33,284 nt of DNA from Candidatus Kuenenia stuttgartensis (GTDB taxonomy: Bacteria > Planctomycetota > UBA11346). The notes beneath the pieces are model-generated. The model had not been told where the DNA came from. It did not search any database and saw nothing but the letters and a program-made list of their open reading frames with translations. This document shows, piece by piece, positions 1 to 5,653 of the stretch. Positions within the stretch are counted from its first letter, which is position 1, and each line of letters opens with the position of its first letter. Location: assembly GCA_945876185.1 (NCBI GenBank), contig CAMCMZ010000042.1:1-33284 (forward strand), written 5' to 3'. The translations under genes were made by a program, and so were the position numbers.

Positions 1-200
1 ATCGGCGCTCAGCCCCAGCACCACCTGGGTTCCTCCCTCCGACCGGCACATCGACAGCCTAGCCAAAGGCAATGCACCTGCTACACCCCGCCCATCAACA
101 GCCCAGAGTTTTGAGACTGGACGGCCCAAAGTTTTGAGACTCCACAGCACCGAAATCCAATCCCACGCCGGAACCAGTCGCACCACAAAATGAAGAACAT
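1..200. other. Left-edge non-coding stretch
   Basis: No convincing coding frame is seen here. The only recognisable structure is the 23-bp direct repeat at 101-146. A perfect 12-bp palindrome, CATGTGCACATG, lies at 198-209 over the start region of the next gene. Confidence 0.4.
101..146. repeat. Imperfect 23-bp tandem direct repeat, IS-end-like
   Basis: Two adjacent 23-bp units (101-123 and 124-146) share GCCCA-AGTTTTGAGACT-- with few differences. The invariant core AGTTTTGAGACT lies at 107-118 and 130-141. Short direct repeats of this spacing are typical of transposase-binding sites at IS ends, for example in the IS21 family. No transposase gene is visible in the window, so the assignment is inference. 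The repeat could instead be the end of an element lying to the left. Confidence 0.45.
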
Positions 201-206
201 GTGCAC

Positions 207-638
207 ATGGTCAGTCAGGTTGAAATCAGGGGACTGGATAGACGCCCGCAACAGATAACGCAACTAAGCAATGGCTGGAAAACATTTAACTATTACCTGC
301 CGGCCGGACTCGGTGTTTTCAAAGTGTCGCCTCTGAATGCCTCACGCCTGCGCCCCATAGGTCGTACTCCTTTCACTGACGTATTCGCCGAGCGCATGAA
401 CGCTGAATACAATGCGCTTGCTGCTGACCGGCTCGTCATCGTCAACAACACTGGCCTCAACGCGGAAGTGCGGCTCACCATCAATAAAACTCGCCCAGTT
501 GAGGTAATTGTGCCCTCGCATCAGACCCTTGAATGGCTCGTACCCTTTGATTCCGTTGCCGTCGATACCAGACTGAACTTTGAATGGGAAAAGGACATGA
601 CTCGTCAAAGGGCGATAGATGCCATGTCGCGCGATTAG
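207..638 (+). CDS. Hypothetical protein
   Basis: This is a 143-residue protein of unrecognised family. The frame is also open from a GTG at 201, but the ATG at 207 is the simpler start. No clear Shine-Dalgarno sequence is visible. The sequence has no signal peptide or membrane segment. Its second half (about residues 75-130) alternates polar and aliphatic residues in a way that suggests beta-strands, with short motifs such as VIVNNTGLNAEVRLTINK. Base composition is less GC-rich than the housekeeping genes further right, consistent with accessory DNA. The start codon sits inside the perfect palindrome 198-209, which could be an operator. Function is unknown. Confidence 0.5.
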   Translation: MVSQVEIRGLDRRPQQITQLSNGWKTFNYYLPAGLGVFKVSPLNASRLRPIGRTPFTDVFAERMNAEYNALAADRLVIVNNTGLNAEVRLTINKTRPVEVIVPSHQTLEWLVPFDSVAVDTRLNFEWEKDMTRQRAIDAMSRD

Positions 639-736
639 ACATCCTTCATGGCGACGATCCGGCCCGCCTCCAACCACTCCTCCCGCGTTGTTCCGTAATT
701 GGCGATGGCGGATTGAATGCTCTCGCGCTTGATTCG
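635..736 (-). pseudogene. Possible remnant of the 3' end of a leftward gene
   Basis: The minus strand between an in-frame stop at 737-739 and a TAA at 635-637 reads 33 codons that look protein-like: RIKRESIQSAIANYGTTREE, then WLEAGRIVAMKDV. There is no start codon. The family is not recognised. It may be the C-terminal scrap of a deleted gene, or chance. It overlaps the stop codon of the hypothetical gene on the other strand. Confidence 0.3.
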
Positions 737-939
737 CTAATATAGCAATATCACAGGGTAAGCATCACTTCTACCACCGGAACCCGGTGGGCGCTGTCGT
801 TTCTATTTGTTGAATCATTGTTATTTACGCAATTAATTTGCGGATAAGCGATGGACGTAAGGTTTATTACGGTATTTTTTTGAGATTGGTTTCAATTTTC
901 CTGTAGGTTAATTAGGAAAAAACCTTGACTTTTTAATTA
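639..939. promoter_or_regulatory. AT-rich control region upstream of the element's genes
   Basis: This is the most AT-rich stretch of the window. It holds a short GC hairpin (774-790: CCACCGG, loop AAC, CCGGTGG) followed by a weak T-rich tract. An inverted repeat TTTTCCT/AGGAAAA lies at 896-902 and 914-920. A candidate promoter is TTGGTT at 886-891, a 17-bp spacer and TAATTA at 909-914. The inverted repeat overlaps this promoter and could be a repressor or excisionase operator. The promoter call rests on hexamer match and spacing only. Confidence 0.35.
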
Positions 940-990
940 ATGAGTAAGCTGCGCGCTATGATCATCGCGCCCGATTCGATCAAATCCGGC
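923..990 (+). repeat. Duplicated leader, copy 1
   Basis: This begins with CTTGACTTT-TAATTA and runs into the first codons of an ORF (MSKLRAMIIAPDSIKSG), ending in ATCCGGC. It aligns along its length with 1095-1166. The shared parts are the TTGACT box, the TAATTA box, the TAAG/CGCTATGAT block and the CGATC--ATCCGGC block. It is a diverged direct duplication of a promoter-proximal leader plus the start of a coding sequence. Confidence 0.7.
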
Positions 991-1137
991 TGGCTGTCTT
1001 GTGAGGTTCGTGAAATGAAAGCTAATAAACTCATGGAAAAAATCAGTATGTTATCGCAAAAAATCAATGAGCGTGCCGGCACGCTAGGTAAAACACTTGA
1101 CTTTGTAATTATTGGATGTCTAAGATGCCCGCTATGA
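940..1137 (+). CDS. Small ORF, truncated twin of the downstream HTH gene
   Basis: The reading frame encodes 65 residues. Residues 1-17 (MSKLRAMIIAPDSIKSG) mirror the N-terminus of the next gene (MSKMPAMITTPDPIASG), but the HTH domain is absent. The remainder is a lysine-rich helical stretch of low GC (MKANKLMEKISMLSQKIN). An internal ATG at 1015 has a plausible upstream GAGG and would give a 40-residue peptide. The ORF overlaps the next start by 22 bp. It may be a decayed paralogue left by duplication of the leader, a regulatory leader peptide, or not translated at all. Confidence 0.35.
   Translation: MSKLRAMIIAPDSIKSGWLSCEVREMKANKLMEKISMLSQKINERAGTLGKTLDFVIIGCLRCPL
1071..1084. repeat. Perfect 14-bp palindrome
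   Basis: GCGTGCCGGCACGC is perfectly self-complementary and lies just upstream of the second leader copy. It could be an operator for one of the adjacent HTH proteins. This is inference from position and symmetry only. Confidence 0.35.
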
Positions 1138-1166
1138 TTACCACGCCTGACCCGATCGCATCCGGC
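1095..1166 (+). repeat. Duplicated leader, copy 2
   Basis: This is the counterpart of 923-990. TTGACT at 1097-1102 and TAAGAT at 1121-1126 are 18 bp apart and could form a promoter. If so, the functional start would be one of the in-frame ATGs at 1125 or 1134 rather than 1116. The copy runs through the first 17 codons of the HTH gene. Confidence 0.65.
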
Positions 1167-1343
1167 AAGTCCATTCGCGAATCGCTCGCAGAATCAAACT
1201 TGCCTCTCTCGGAATCGTCCATCCGACGCCTATTGCAGGCCGGGAAAATCCCTGCTGTTCGCGTTGGTGGACGATGGAGGGTCACGCCCGAGGCGTTGCG
1301 CGCCGCGCTGCTGCGCGAAGTCGGGCCGAGAGTGACGCCATGA
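1116..1343 (+). CDS. Excisionase-like helix-turn-helix protein
   Basis: This 75-residue protein has a C-terminal excisionase/MerR-type winged HTH. The segment SESSIRRLLQAGKIPAVRVG followed by GRWRV (about residues 32-58) is the typical recognition helix plus wing of HTH_17/Xis-like proteins. Such proteins bind DNA at attachment sites or promoters and control excision or transcription of mobile elements. Its N-terminus is duplicated just upstream. Its stop codon overlaps the ATG of the next gene (ATGA at 1340-1343), implying translational coupling. ATGs at 1125 and 1134 are alternative starts. Confidence 0.7.
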   Translation: MSKMPAMITTPDPIASGKSIRESLAESNLPLSESSIRRLLQAGKIPAVRVGGRWRVTPEALRAALLREVGPRVTP

Positions 1344-1627
1344 CTCTCGCCGTCGTCACTGTCAGCGCCGACGAACTTCGCGCGTTGGTGCGGCAGGAAG
1401 TCACCGCCGCGATCATCGCAGCATCACGGCAAGCCGCCGATCGGGTCGAGCGCATTTCCGCATCAACCGCCGCGCGGATGTTAAAACGTCGTCCTGCATT
1501 GGTCATTTCCGCGTGTGCCAGTGGCGCACTGCCAGCACAACGAACGGGCAAAAGTTGGTCCATCAAAGTTGGCGACCTCGATGCCTGGGCCGCCGCCGGA
1601 TGCTCGACCGCGAAGACCGCGCCATGA
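1340..1627 (+). CDS. Second small HTH/excisionase-like DNA-binding protein
   Basis: This 95-residue protein starts at the ATG that overlaps the preceding stop codon. Residues about 44-88 (ISASTAARMLKRRPALVISA to WSIKVGDLDAW) have the pattern of an excisionase or HTH_17 domain: a helix, a turn, a helix, then a basic wing and an acidic LDAW end. Residues 1-40 form a separate, probably helical N-terminus. The gene is tightly packed between its neighbours, and its TGA overlaps the next ATG at 1624. A role in element regulation or excision is inferred from family and context. Confidence 0.6.
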   Translation: MTLAVVTVSADELRALVRQEVTAAIIAASRQAADRVERISASTAARMLKRRPALVISACASGALPAQRTGKSWSIKVGDLDAWAAAGCSTAKTAP

Positions 1628-1887
1628 TCGACCCGCAAAAAATGTACGTCTGCAAAAATTGCAGTGGCATCATCCGAGGCAGTTTCCTGGCCGGTGCGCA
1701 GCCTGTGTGTTTTCTTTGCGGGTTCCCGGCCGGGTTCGATCCGGTCGAGGGCGATGCAACAAAACCGGCTTGCGAACTCTCAGCGATTCCGGCCGATGAA
1801 AAAACAGTGATCACCGGTCTGGTCAAGCGGACGGTCTACCGTTCGGCTTCGCTGCGCCGTGCTGAATCGTTCGTGAAATCCCCTTAG
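1624..1887 (+). CDS. Small zinc-ribbon protein
   Basis: This 87-residue protein starts in an ATGA overlap with the previous stop. Two CxxC knuckles (C10-K-N-C13 and C29-F-L-C32) form a rubredoxin/zinc-ribbon-like metal site at the N-terminus. The C-terminal half (ADEKTVITGLVKRTVYRSAS) is basic. Proteins of this kind in mobile elements often contact DNA or RNA, but no specific function can be named. Position and coupling place it in the same transcription unit as the HTH proteins and the ATPase. Confidence 0.6.
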   Translation: MIDPQKMYVCKNCSGIIRGSFLAGAQPVCFLCGFPAGFDPVEGDATKPACELSAIPADEKTVITGLVKRTVYRSASLRRAESFVKSP

Positions 1888-1955
1888 AAACGCGAACGCC
1901 GACCCCGGCAAGGATCGGCTCCGCTACGCATCAACCTCCACGAAAGATCGCTGCG

Positions 1956-3533
1956 ATGCTTGATAAAATACAACCAAGCGGGGCAAGATCAACCACCCTG
2001 GGATCATCCGGAACTTTCAATCCCGCGCTTGATCGTGCGTTGGACGGCATGACCACGCCGACATCGATGGCCGACGCTCCGACCGAATTACACGCAGCAT
2101 TGAGCCGAGCGGCAGGCATCACGCGTGATGCAGAAACCCTTTTAGCGGTGGCAACCGCTATCACTGGAACTTGGCCGCAGGCATTGCGTTCAGACGGTCA
2201 GGCGCTCGCGAAATGCGTGGCATTCCATTCGCAGGATCCGCTCAAGGTGAACATCAATCGGGAGCTGAAACGTAAGGGCTTGGAGGCCGGGCCGGATTCT
2301 GGAACGGAGGCCGTGACCACTGCCAAGCCGCTTGTGCCTGCCGATGCGCCGCGCCTGATCCTGCGTTCCCACGCCGAGCGGTTGCGCGATCGCGAGAAGC
2401 CGCCGCCCATGCTGGTTTCCGGCATGTTGCCGGTAGGCGGGACTGGCATGCTCGTCGCCCTTCCGGGTGCTGGTAAAACACTGACTGGAATCGAACTTGC
2501 CCGCAGCGTGGCCGCTGGTGACACCTTCGCCGGTCGCGCCGTGATTCAGGGGCGAGTGCTCTACGCATGCCCAGACTCGCCGGCATCGACTGAACGCCGG
2601 ATGTTGGCGATCCCGGAGAGCACGGCAGCCCGCATCCTGACGGTGTGCGACTTGCCAGCGATGCCGGGAAGTTTGCCCGGCCTGCGCGACGCCATCACGG
2701 AATCGAACTCGGTCGGGGATCCGATCCGGCTTGTCATCATCGACACCTGGGACAGCGCACGATTCCACTCCGATGGCGGCTGGGCCGGTCAGGATGGACT
2801 TGTGGAAGGCATCATGGCCGAGTTGCGCCGCATGGCCGCAGACCTGTCGCTAGCCATCGTGGTCATTCATCACGCGACCCGGGCAGACAATGGCCGCGCT
2901 CGTGGTTCCGTCGTCATGGATGCCCGGCAAGACTTCATCGGCTTGGTTGAGGGCGACGGTTCAATGGTCCGCCTGACAGCGATCAAATGCCGCGACGGTG
3001 AACGTGGCCCCATCGGCTCCTGGCGTGTGCTCCCGGTCGAGGTGGCCGGCGCGATGGTGCCGACGCTCGTTCCGGCCGACATCGCCCGACCCGTTGGGCA
3101 GGCCGCGCACGACGACGACACCAGGGTGTTGTGCTTTCTTGCCATCAACGCAGGTCAAGAGGGGATGAGCCTGCCGCGCATCGCCAAGCACCTGGGACAC
3201 AGGGGAAACGGGCAGGCCGCCGCCATCGTGGCCAGGCTTCGCCAAGCGGGATTGGTCGAGGCGGGCAACTACAGTTTGACCCCGGACGGACAGACCCGTG
3301 TGGACCTCAATTTAGCCTTCCACGACCCCCTTCCATGCACCCCCCCAATGGAAGGCCCAATGGAAGGCTTCCACGACCCTTCCATTCCGTCGCTCCGTGT
3401 TGGGAAAAACCTTCCTGCCATAATGGAAGCACCAATGGAAGCCGGGCAGCCTTCCACGCCTTCCACACACATAGGGTGTGGAATGGATGGAAGCCCCTCG
3501 CCCGCCACTGACCGCCGAGTGATGCGGATATGA
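1956..3533 (+). CDS. RepA/KaiC-type AAA ATPase (AAA_25), replicative helicase-like
   Basis: This 525-residue protein carries a RecA-fold ATPase core. The Walker A motif is LPGAGKT (about residues 169-175) and the Walker B motif is LVIIDTWD (259-266). A RepA-like VVIHHATR---RGSVVMDARQDF segment (302-327) follows. This combination is characteristic of RepA/AAA_25 proteins, hexameric helicases encoded by plasmids, phages and satellites and used for element replication. Residues about 385-450 (LPRIAKHLGHRGNGQAAAIV) look like a winged helix. The C-terminal 75 residues are low-complexity (repeated PMEG, FHDP, MEAP) and are encoded by an unusual hexamer array at 3317-3493. The stop codon overlaps the next ATG. 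Helicase function is inferred from the family. Confidence 0.75.
   Translation: MLDKIQPSGARSTTLGSSGTFNPALDRALDGMTTPTSMADAPTELHAALSRAAGITRDAETLLAVATAITGTWPQALRSDGQALAKCVAFHSQDPLKVNINRELKRKGLEAGPDSGTEAVTTAKPLVPADAPRLILRSHAERLRDREKPPPMLVSGMLPVGGTGMLVALPGAGKTLTGIELARSVAAGDTFAGRAVIQGRVLYACPDSPASTERRMLAIPESTAARILTVCDLPAMPGSLPGLRDAITESNSVGDPIRLVIIDTWDSARFHSDGGWAGQDGLVEGIMAELRRMAADLSLAIVVIHHATRADNGRARGSVVMDARQDFIGLVEGDGSMVRLTAIKCRDGERGPIGSWRVLPVEVAGAMVPTLVPADIARPVGQAAHDDDTRVLCFLAINAGQEGMSLPRIAKHLGHRGNGQAAAIVARLRQAGLVEAGNYSLTPDGQTRVDLNLAFHDPLPCTPPMEGPMEGFHDPSIPSLRVGKNLPAIMEAPMEAGQPSTPSTHIGCGMDGSPSPATDRRVMRI
3317..3493. repeat. Iteron-like array of TGGAAG/CTTCCA hexamers
   Basis: Eleven copies of one hexamer lie within 177 bp. 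CTTCCA occurs at 3317, 3330, 3368, 3379, 3451 and 3460. TGGAAG occurs at 3349, 3361, 3424, 3436 and 3488. They form direct-repeat pairs about 9-13 bp apart whose orientation alternates pair by pair. Positions 3344-3367 are a perfect 12-bp tandem duplication of CCCAATGGAAGG. The array lies inside the 3' end of the RepA-like ATPase gene. It could be an origin or initiator-binding region, or a structured RNA. Confidence 0.75.
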
Positions 3534-3835
3534 TCGCCGCCAACCTGATCCGCGAAGTCCGTACCGCCGGCATCCACCTGACGCTCGACGGCAGCGCCCT
3601 GGTCTGCGATGCGCCCGCGACCGTCCAGGCCGATCGGCTGCTTGAGCGGATCCGGCAGCACAAAGCCGACGTGCTCGCAACACTGATCCCGCCGGCCCGC
3701 ACCGCCTCCGAACCCGGGTGGTTACTCTGCCCAGTCTGCCCGACCGAGGTACGGCAGGATCAGACCCATTGCGGAAGCTGCGGCGCGCGGATGCAGAGCC
3801 GCACCCGCCGACTCGCCAAGGGCCGCCATGAGTAG
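3530..3835 (+). CDS. TubC N-terminal docking-like domain with C-terminal zinc ribbon
   Basis: This 101-residue protein is coupled to the ATPase gene by an ATGA overlap. Residues 5-53 (LIREVRTAGIHLTLDGSALV through IRQHKADVLATLI) match the pattern of the TubC_N docking domain: L--ELR--GI-L-LDG--L---AP and R---HKA-LLA-L. That domain is best known at the N-terminus of hybrid NRPS/PKS subunits, and similar sequences also occur as free proteins in mobile elements. Residues 67-86 hold two CxxC knuckles (CPVC and CGSC), a zinc ribbon. The partner it docks with is unknown; the adjacent ATPase is a candidate. The domain call is by pattern recognition. Confidence 0.6.
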   Translation: MIAANLIREVRTAGIHLTLDGSALVCDAPATVQADRLLERIRQHKADVLATLIPPARTASEPGWLLCPVCPTEVRQDQTHCGSCGARMQSRTRRLAKGRHE

Positions 3836-3911
3836 GTGCAACCTGACTGTGCTGATCCGCCTCGCCGGCATCGTCACCGGCATGATCGGGGGGGGCTGCT
3901 ATGACGCTTGA
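3828..3911 (+). CDS. Tiny ORF (27 residues) bridging two element genes
   Basis: ATG at 3828 overlaps the end of the preceding gene by 8 bp, and the TGA at 3909-3911 overlaps the start of the next gene by 11 bp. The peptide (MSRCNLTVLIRLAGIVTGMI then GGGCYDA) is hydrophobic in the middle and may insert in the membrane. The packing suggests translation or at least ribosome relay between neighbours. No family is recognised. Confidence 0.3.
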   Translation: MSRCNLTVLIRLAGIVTGMIGGGCYDA

Positions 3912-4419
3912 AGACGCTGAAATCCTGGCGCTCCTTCCCGATTCCGCCATCCGCCACCTCCCTGATGCATCACCACAAAGGAACAACATGCGCACGAAAT
4001 CAAACGAAAACGCACGAAATGACGAACAATTGACCCAACCCCAGACGACGGCGTTGGCGTCCCTGCTCGGTGGGCAAACCTTTGGCGAGGCTGCTGCCGC
4101 TGCCGGGGTGACACCCTCCACCTTGTGGCGATGGCGGCATGAAAATCCCGCGTTTATCGCTTCGCTGGCCCAACACCAAGCCGAGGCGCGCCAGCGGATC
4201 GACACCGCCCTTGCCCGTCTGGCCGACCGCGCGGTTGAGGCTCTGGCCGCGGTGCTCACTGACCCTGGTACTTCGCCGGCCGATCGCTGCCGCGCCGCAT
4301 GTGCGGTGCTCGACCGTCTGCCGCCTGCGCCGTCAGTCAAAGCGACCGACGAAATCCAGGTTGCGGACGCTTGCCGCGACCGAGAGCGCACCGCGATGCT
4401 GGCCGGGCTGCTCTCATGA
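3901..4419 (+). CDS. Terminase-small-subunit/phBC6A51-like HTH protein
   Basis: This 172-residue protein, if started at 3901, has a homeodomain-like HTH (about residues 48-82: TALASLLGGQTFGEAAAAAG then VTPSTLWRWRHENPAF). That is the layout of phage terminase small subunits and phBC6A51-type proteins, which recognise DNA by this domain and oligomerise through a long helix. A helical region follows (ARQRIDTALARLADRAVEAL). An internal ATG at 3988 (residue 30) has a good Shine-Dalgarno sequence, AAAGGA with 5-nt spacing, and may be the main start. It is the last gene of the element-like unit. No terminase large subunit is present, so packaging is not established. Confidence 0.55.
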   Translation: MTLEDAEILALLPDSAIRHLPDASPQRNNMRTKSNENARNDEQLTQPQTTALASLLGGQTFGEAAAAAGVTPSTLWRWRHENPAFIASLAQHQAEARQRIDTALARLADRAVEALAAVLTDPGTSPADRCRAACAVLDRLPPAPSVKATDEIQVADACRDRERTAMLAGLLS

Positions 4420-4600
4420 AAATCGGTTGAGTACGCGCGCGCGAGGGAAATCGCCCCCCGATGGTCGGCATGGAATGAGAAAGCCAACATTCCGCGCGCG
4501 CGAGGAAGCGATGGGAAGGGGTCACACGAAAACACCCCCGAAATGTTGGCACGTTGTTGGCACGCTGGGCCGAAATCCGCGCCGAATCCTTCCGGCCATA
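4420..4600. other. Non-coding right end of the accessory region
   Basis: No gene is seen. Two copies of CGCGCGCGCGAGG lie at 4434-4446 and 4493-4505, 59 bp apart, and GTTGGCAC occurs twice near 4544-4562. Because this lies against the 3' end of the tRNA-His gene, any attachment site of the element should be here or within the tRNA 3' end. No second copy of the tRNA 3' sequence occurs in the window. Confidence 0.35.
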
Positions 4601-4601
4601 A

Positions 4602-4629
4602 ACGAAAAACCCCAGGATTTTACCTGGGG
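4602..4629 (-). terminator. Rho-independent terminator of tRNA-His
   Basis: Read on the minus strand, a perfect 7-bp stem (CCCCAGG at 4629-4623, loop TAAAAT, CCTGGGG at 4616-4610) is followed directly by TTTTT. It lies about 10 nt beyond the tRNA CCA end and is a textbook intrinsic terminator. Confidence 0.85.
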
Positions 4630-4637
4630 GATCGTGC

Positions 4638-4715
4638 TGGGGACCTAGACGGGGCTCGAACCCGCGACCTCAAGAGCCACAATCTTGCGCTCTAACCAAC
4701 TGAGCTACTAGGTCC
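4638..4715 (-). tRNA. tRNA-His(GTG)
   Basis: The minus strand folds as a complete cloverleaf. The acceptor stem is GACCTAG/CTAGGTC, with the extra G-1 opposite C73 that marks tRNA-His. The D arm is GCTC-AGTTGGTTA-GAGC. The anticodon stem CAAGA/TCTTG holds loop TTGTGGC, with anticodon GTG at 4680-4678. The T arm is GCGGG-TTCGAGC-CCCGT. CCA is encoded (4640-4638). The 3' end faces the accessory region, as expected for a tRNA used as an integration target. Confidence 0.95.
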
Positions 4716-4734
4716 GTGGCGGTTGGGGGTGCGG

Positions 4735-4761
4735 AGCATAGATCCGTCCCCTGGGGGTCAA
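4735..4761 (-). promoter_or_regulatory. Probable sigma70-type promoter of tRNA-His
   Basis: On the minus strand, TTGACC (4761-4756) and TATGCT (4740-4735) are separated by 15 bp. The -10 element lies 19 nt before the tRNA 5' end. The -35 is a 5/6 match and the -10 a 4/6 match to consensus. The short spacer is the weak point. Confidence 0.5.
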
Positions 4762-4798
4762 GCGCGCGGAGAAAACCGGCTTTCCACGTCGATCCGGG

Positions 4799-5446
4799 TC
4801 AGCGGAAGCGGGCCTGCCAGCCACCGATCATCAGGGCGATGCCAGAGGCGAACAGGACGATCCAGCCGAGGCCATAAGAGATCGATGGTTTGAGGGCGGC
4901 GACCATGGCGGCGGCGAATTGGTCAGAGGGATCTCGGCCTCCACCAGATCCCATCCCGGCCATCCTGGTCTCGGCGTCGCTGACGCCCCCGACAAGCAGG
5001 ATGAAGCGCAGCGTGAGGAGGGCCAGCGCGGCCCCGGCCGCAGTGGGGATTCTCGTCCACTGCCCGGTCAGGGCGCACACTCCGGCGGCGACCGCGCAGA
5101 TCACGCAACCCGATGCCCACCAACCTGTGTCGGTCCAGAAATCCAGGTTCAGGGACATGCTCGACACGCCTGGCATGCTGATTGAGATCATCGGCAGCCA
5201 GGTGCCGCCGATCAGACCCAGAATGCCGCCATACAGGAACAAGTCAGTGCGATCGATGCCGCCACCCAAGGCCACGCCGGCAGCTGCGGGGGATCCGCCG
5301 AGCCGGGATCGCGCGGTGGTGTCGGGTTCGGGTTCCCAGCCAAGATCGCGCACGGCGCGTTCGGCCTCGGCGCGGGTGGCGCAGTCGAAGTTGAAGACGC
5401 GCGTCAGCCCGCCGACGCGGGTGGCGTTGATCCGGTAGGAGGGCAT
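4799..5446 (-). CDS. Hypothetical multi-pass membrane protein
   Basis: This is a 215-residue protein. Residues 1-45 form a small soluble N-terminal module (RAEAERAVRDLGWEPEPD). About four hydrophobic segments follow: near 70-92 (LFLYGGILGLIGGTWLPMIS), 110-128 (WWASGCVICAVAAGVCAL), 132-155 (AAGAALALLTLRFILLVGGV) and 190-210 (GLGWIVLFASGIALMIGG). It ends with basic residues. No family is recognised. It lies upstream of the tRNA on the same strand with its own gap from purH, so it is probably independently transcribed. Confidence 0.7.
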   Translation of the reverse strand: MPSYRINATRVGGLTRVFNFDCATRAEAERAVRDLGWEPEPDTTARSRLGGSPAAAGVALGGGIDRTDLFLYGGILGLIGGTWLPMISISMPGVSSMSLNLDFWTDTGWWASGCVICAVAAGVCALTGQWTRIPTAAGAALALLTLRFILLVGGVSDAETRMAGMGSGGGRDPSDQFAAAMVAALKPSISYGLGWIVLFASGIALMIGGWQARFR

Positions 5447-5572
5447 GGGGGAGGATAACCCAGGATCTCGGCGGCACCAAAACCACGTTTGCGGGCTTGG
5501 TGTCGGGATGCTGCGGGATTGTTGTCGGGATGACGGGAGCGCGCCGGTTGGATCTGGCTCGGCGTATGATCT

Positions 5573-5589
5573 GCCGGTTGGAAACCGGC
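5573..5589. repeat. Small palindromic element in the purH downstream gap
   Basis: GCCGGTT-GGA-AACCGGC is a perfect 7-bp stem with a 3-nt loop, followed by GGTCCCAGGCGCAAGC. It lies in the 207-bp gap between purH and the membrane-protein gene. It resembles short REP-like palindromes (GCCGG-TGGAA-CCGGC-GGTCCCAG) that I recall scattered in several high-GC genomes. There is no T tract, so it is not a clear terminator. Confidence 0.4.
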
Positions 5590-5653
5590 GGTCCCAGGCG
5601 CAAGCGTTTCACCGCCCGGCCGCGTTGTTGCGCCTGCGTGCCCGTCCGGGCGG

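Noticed and set aside
4434..4505. Two CGCGCGCGCGAGG copies as an attachment-site pair
   Set aside because: They are low-complexity CG runs 59 bp apart with no link to the tRNA 3' sequence.
3312..4535. Minus-strand frame of about 400 codons across the accessory region
   Set aside because: It is Ser/Arg/Ala-rich with no domain and opposes four overlapping plus-strand genes with recognisable motifs.
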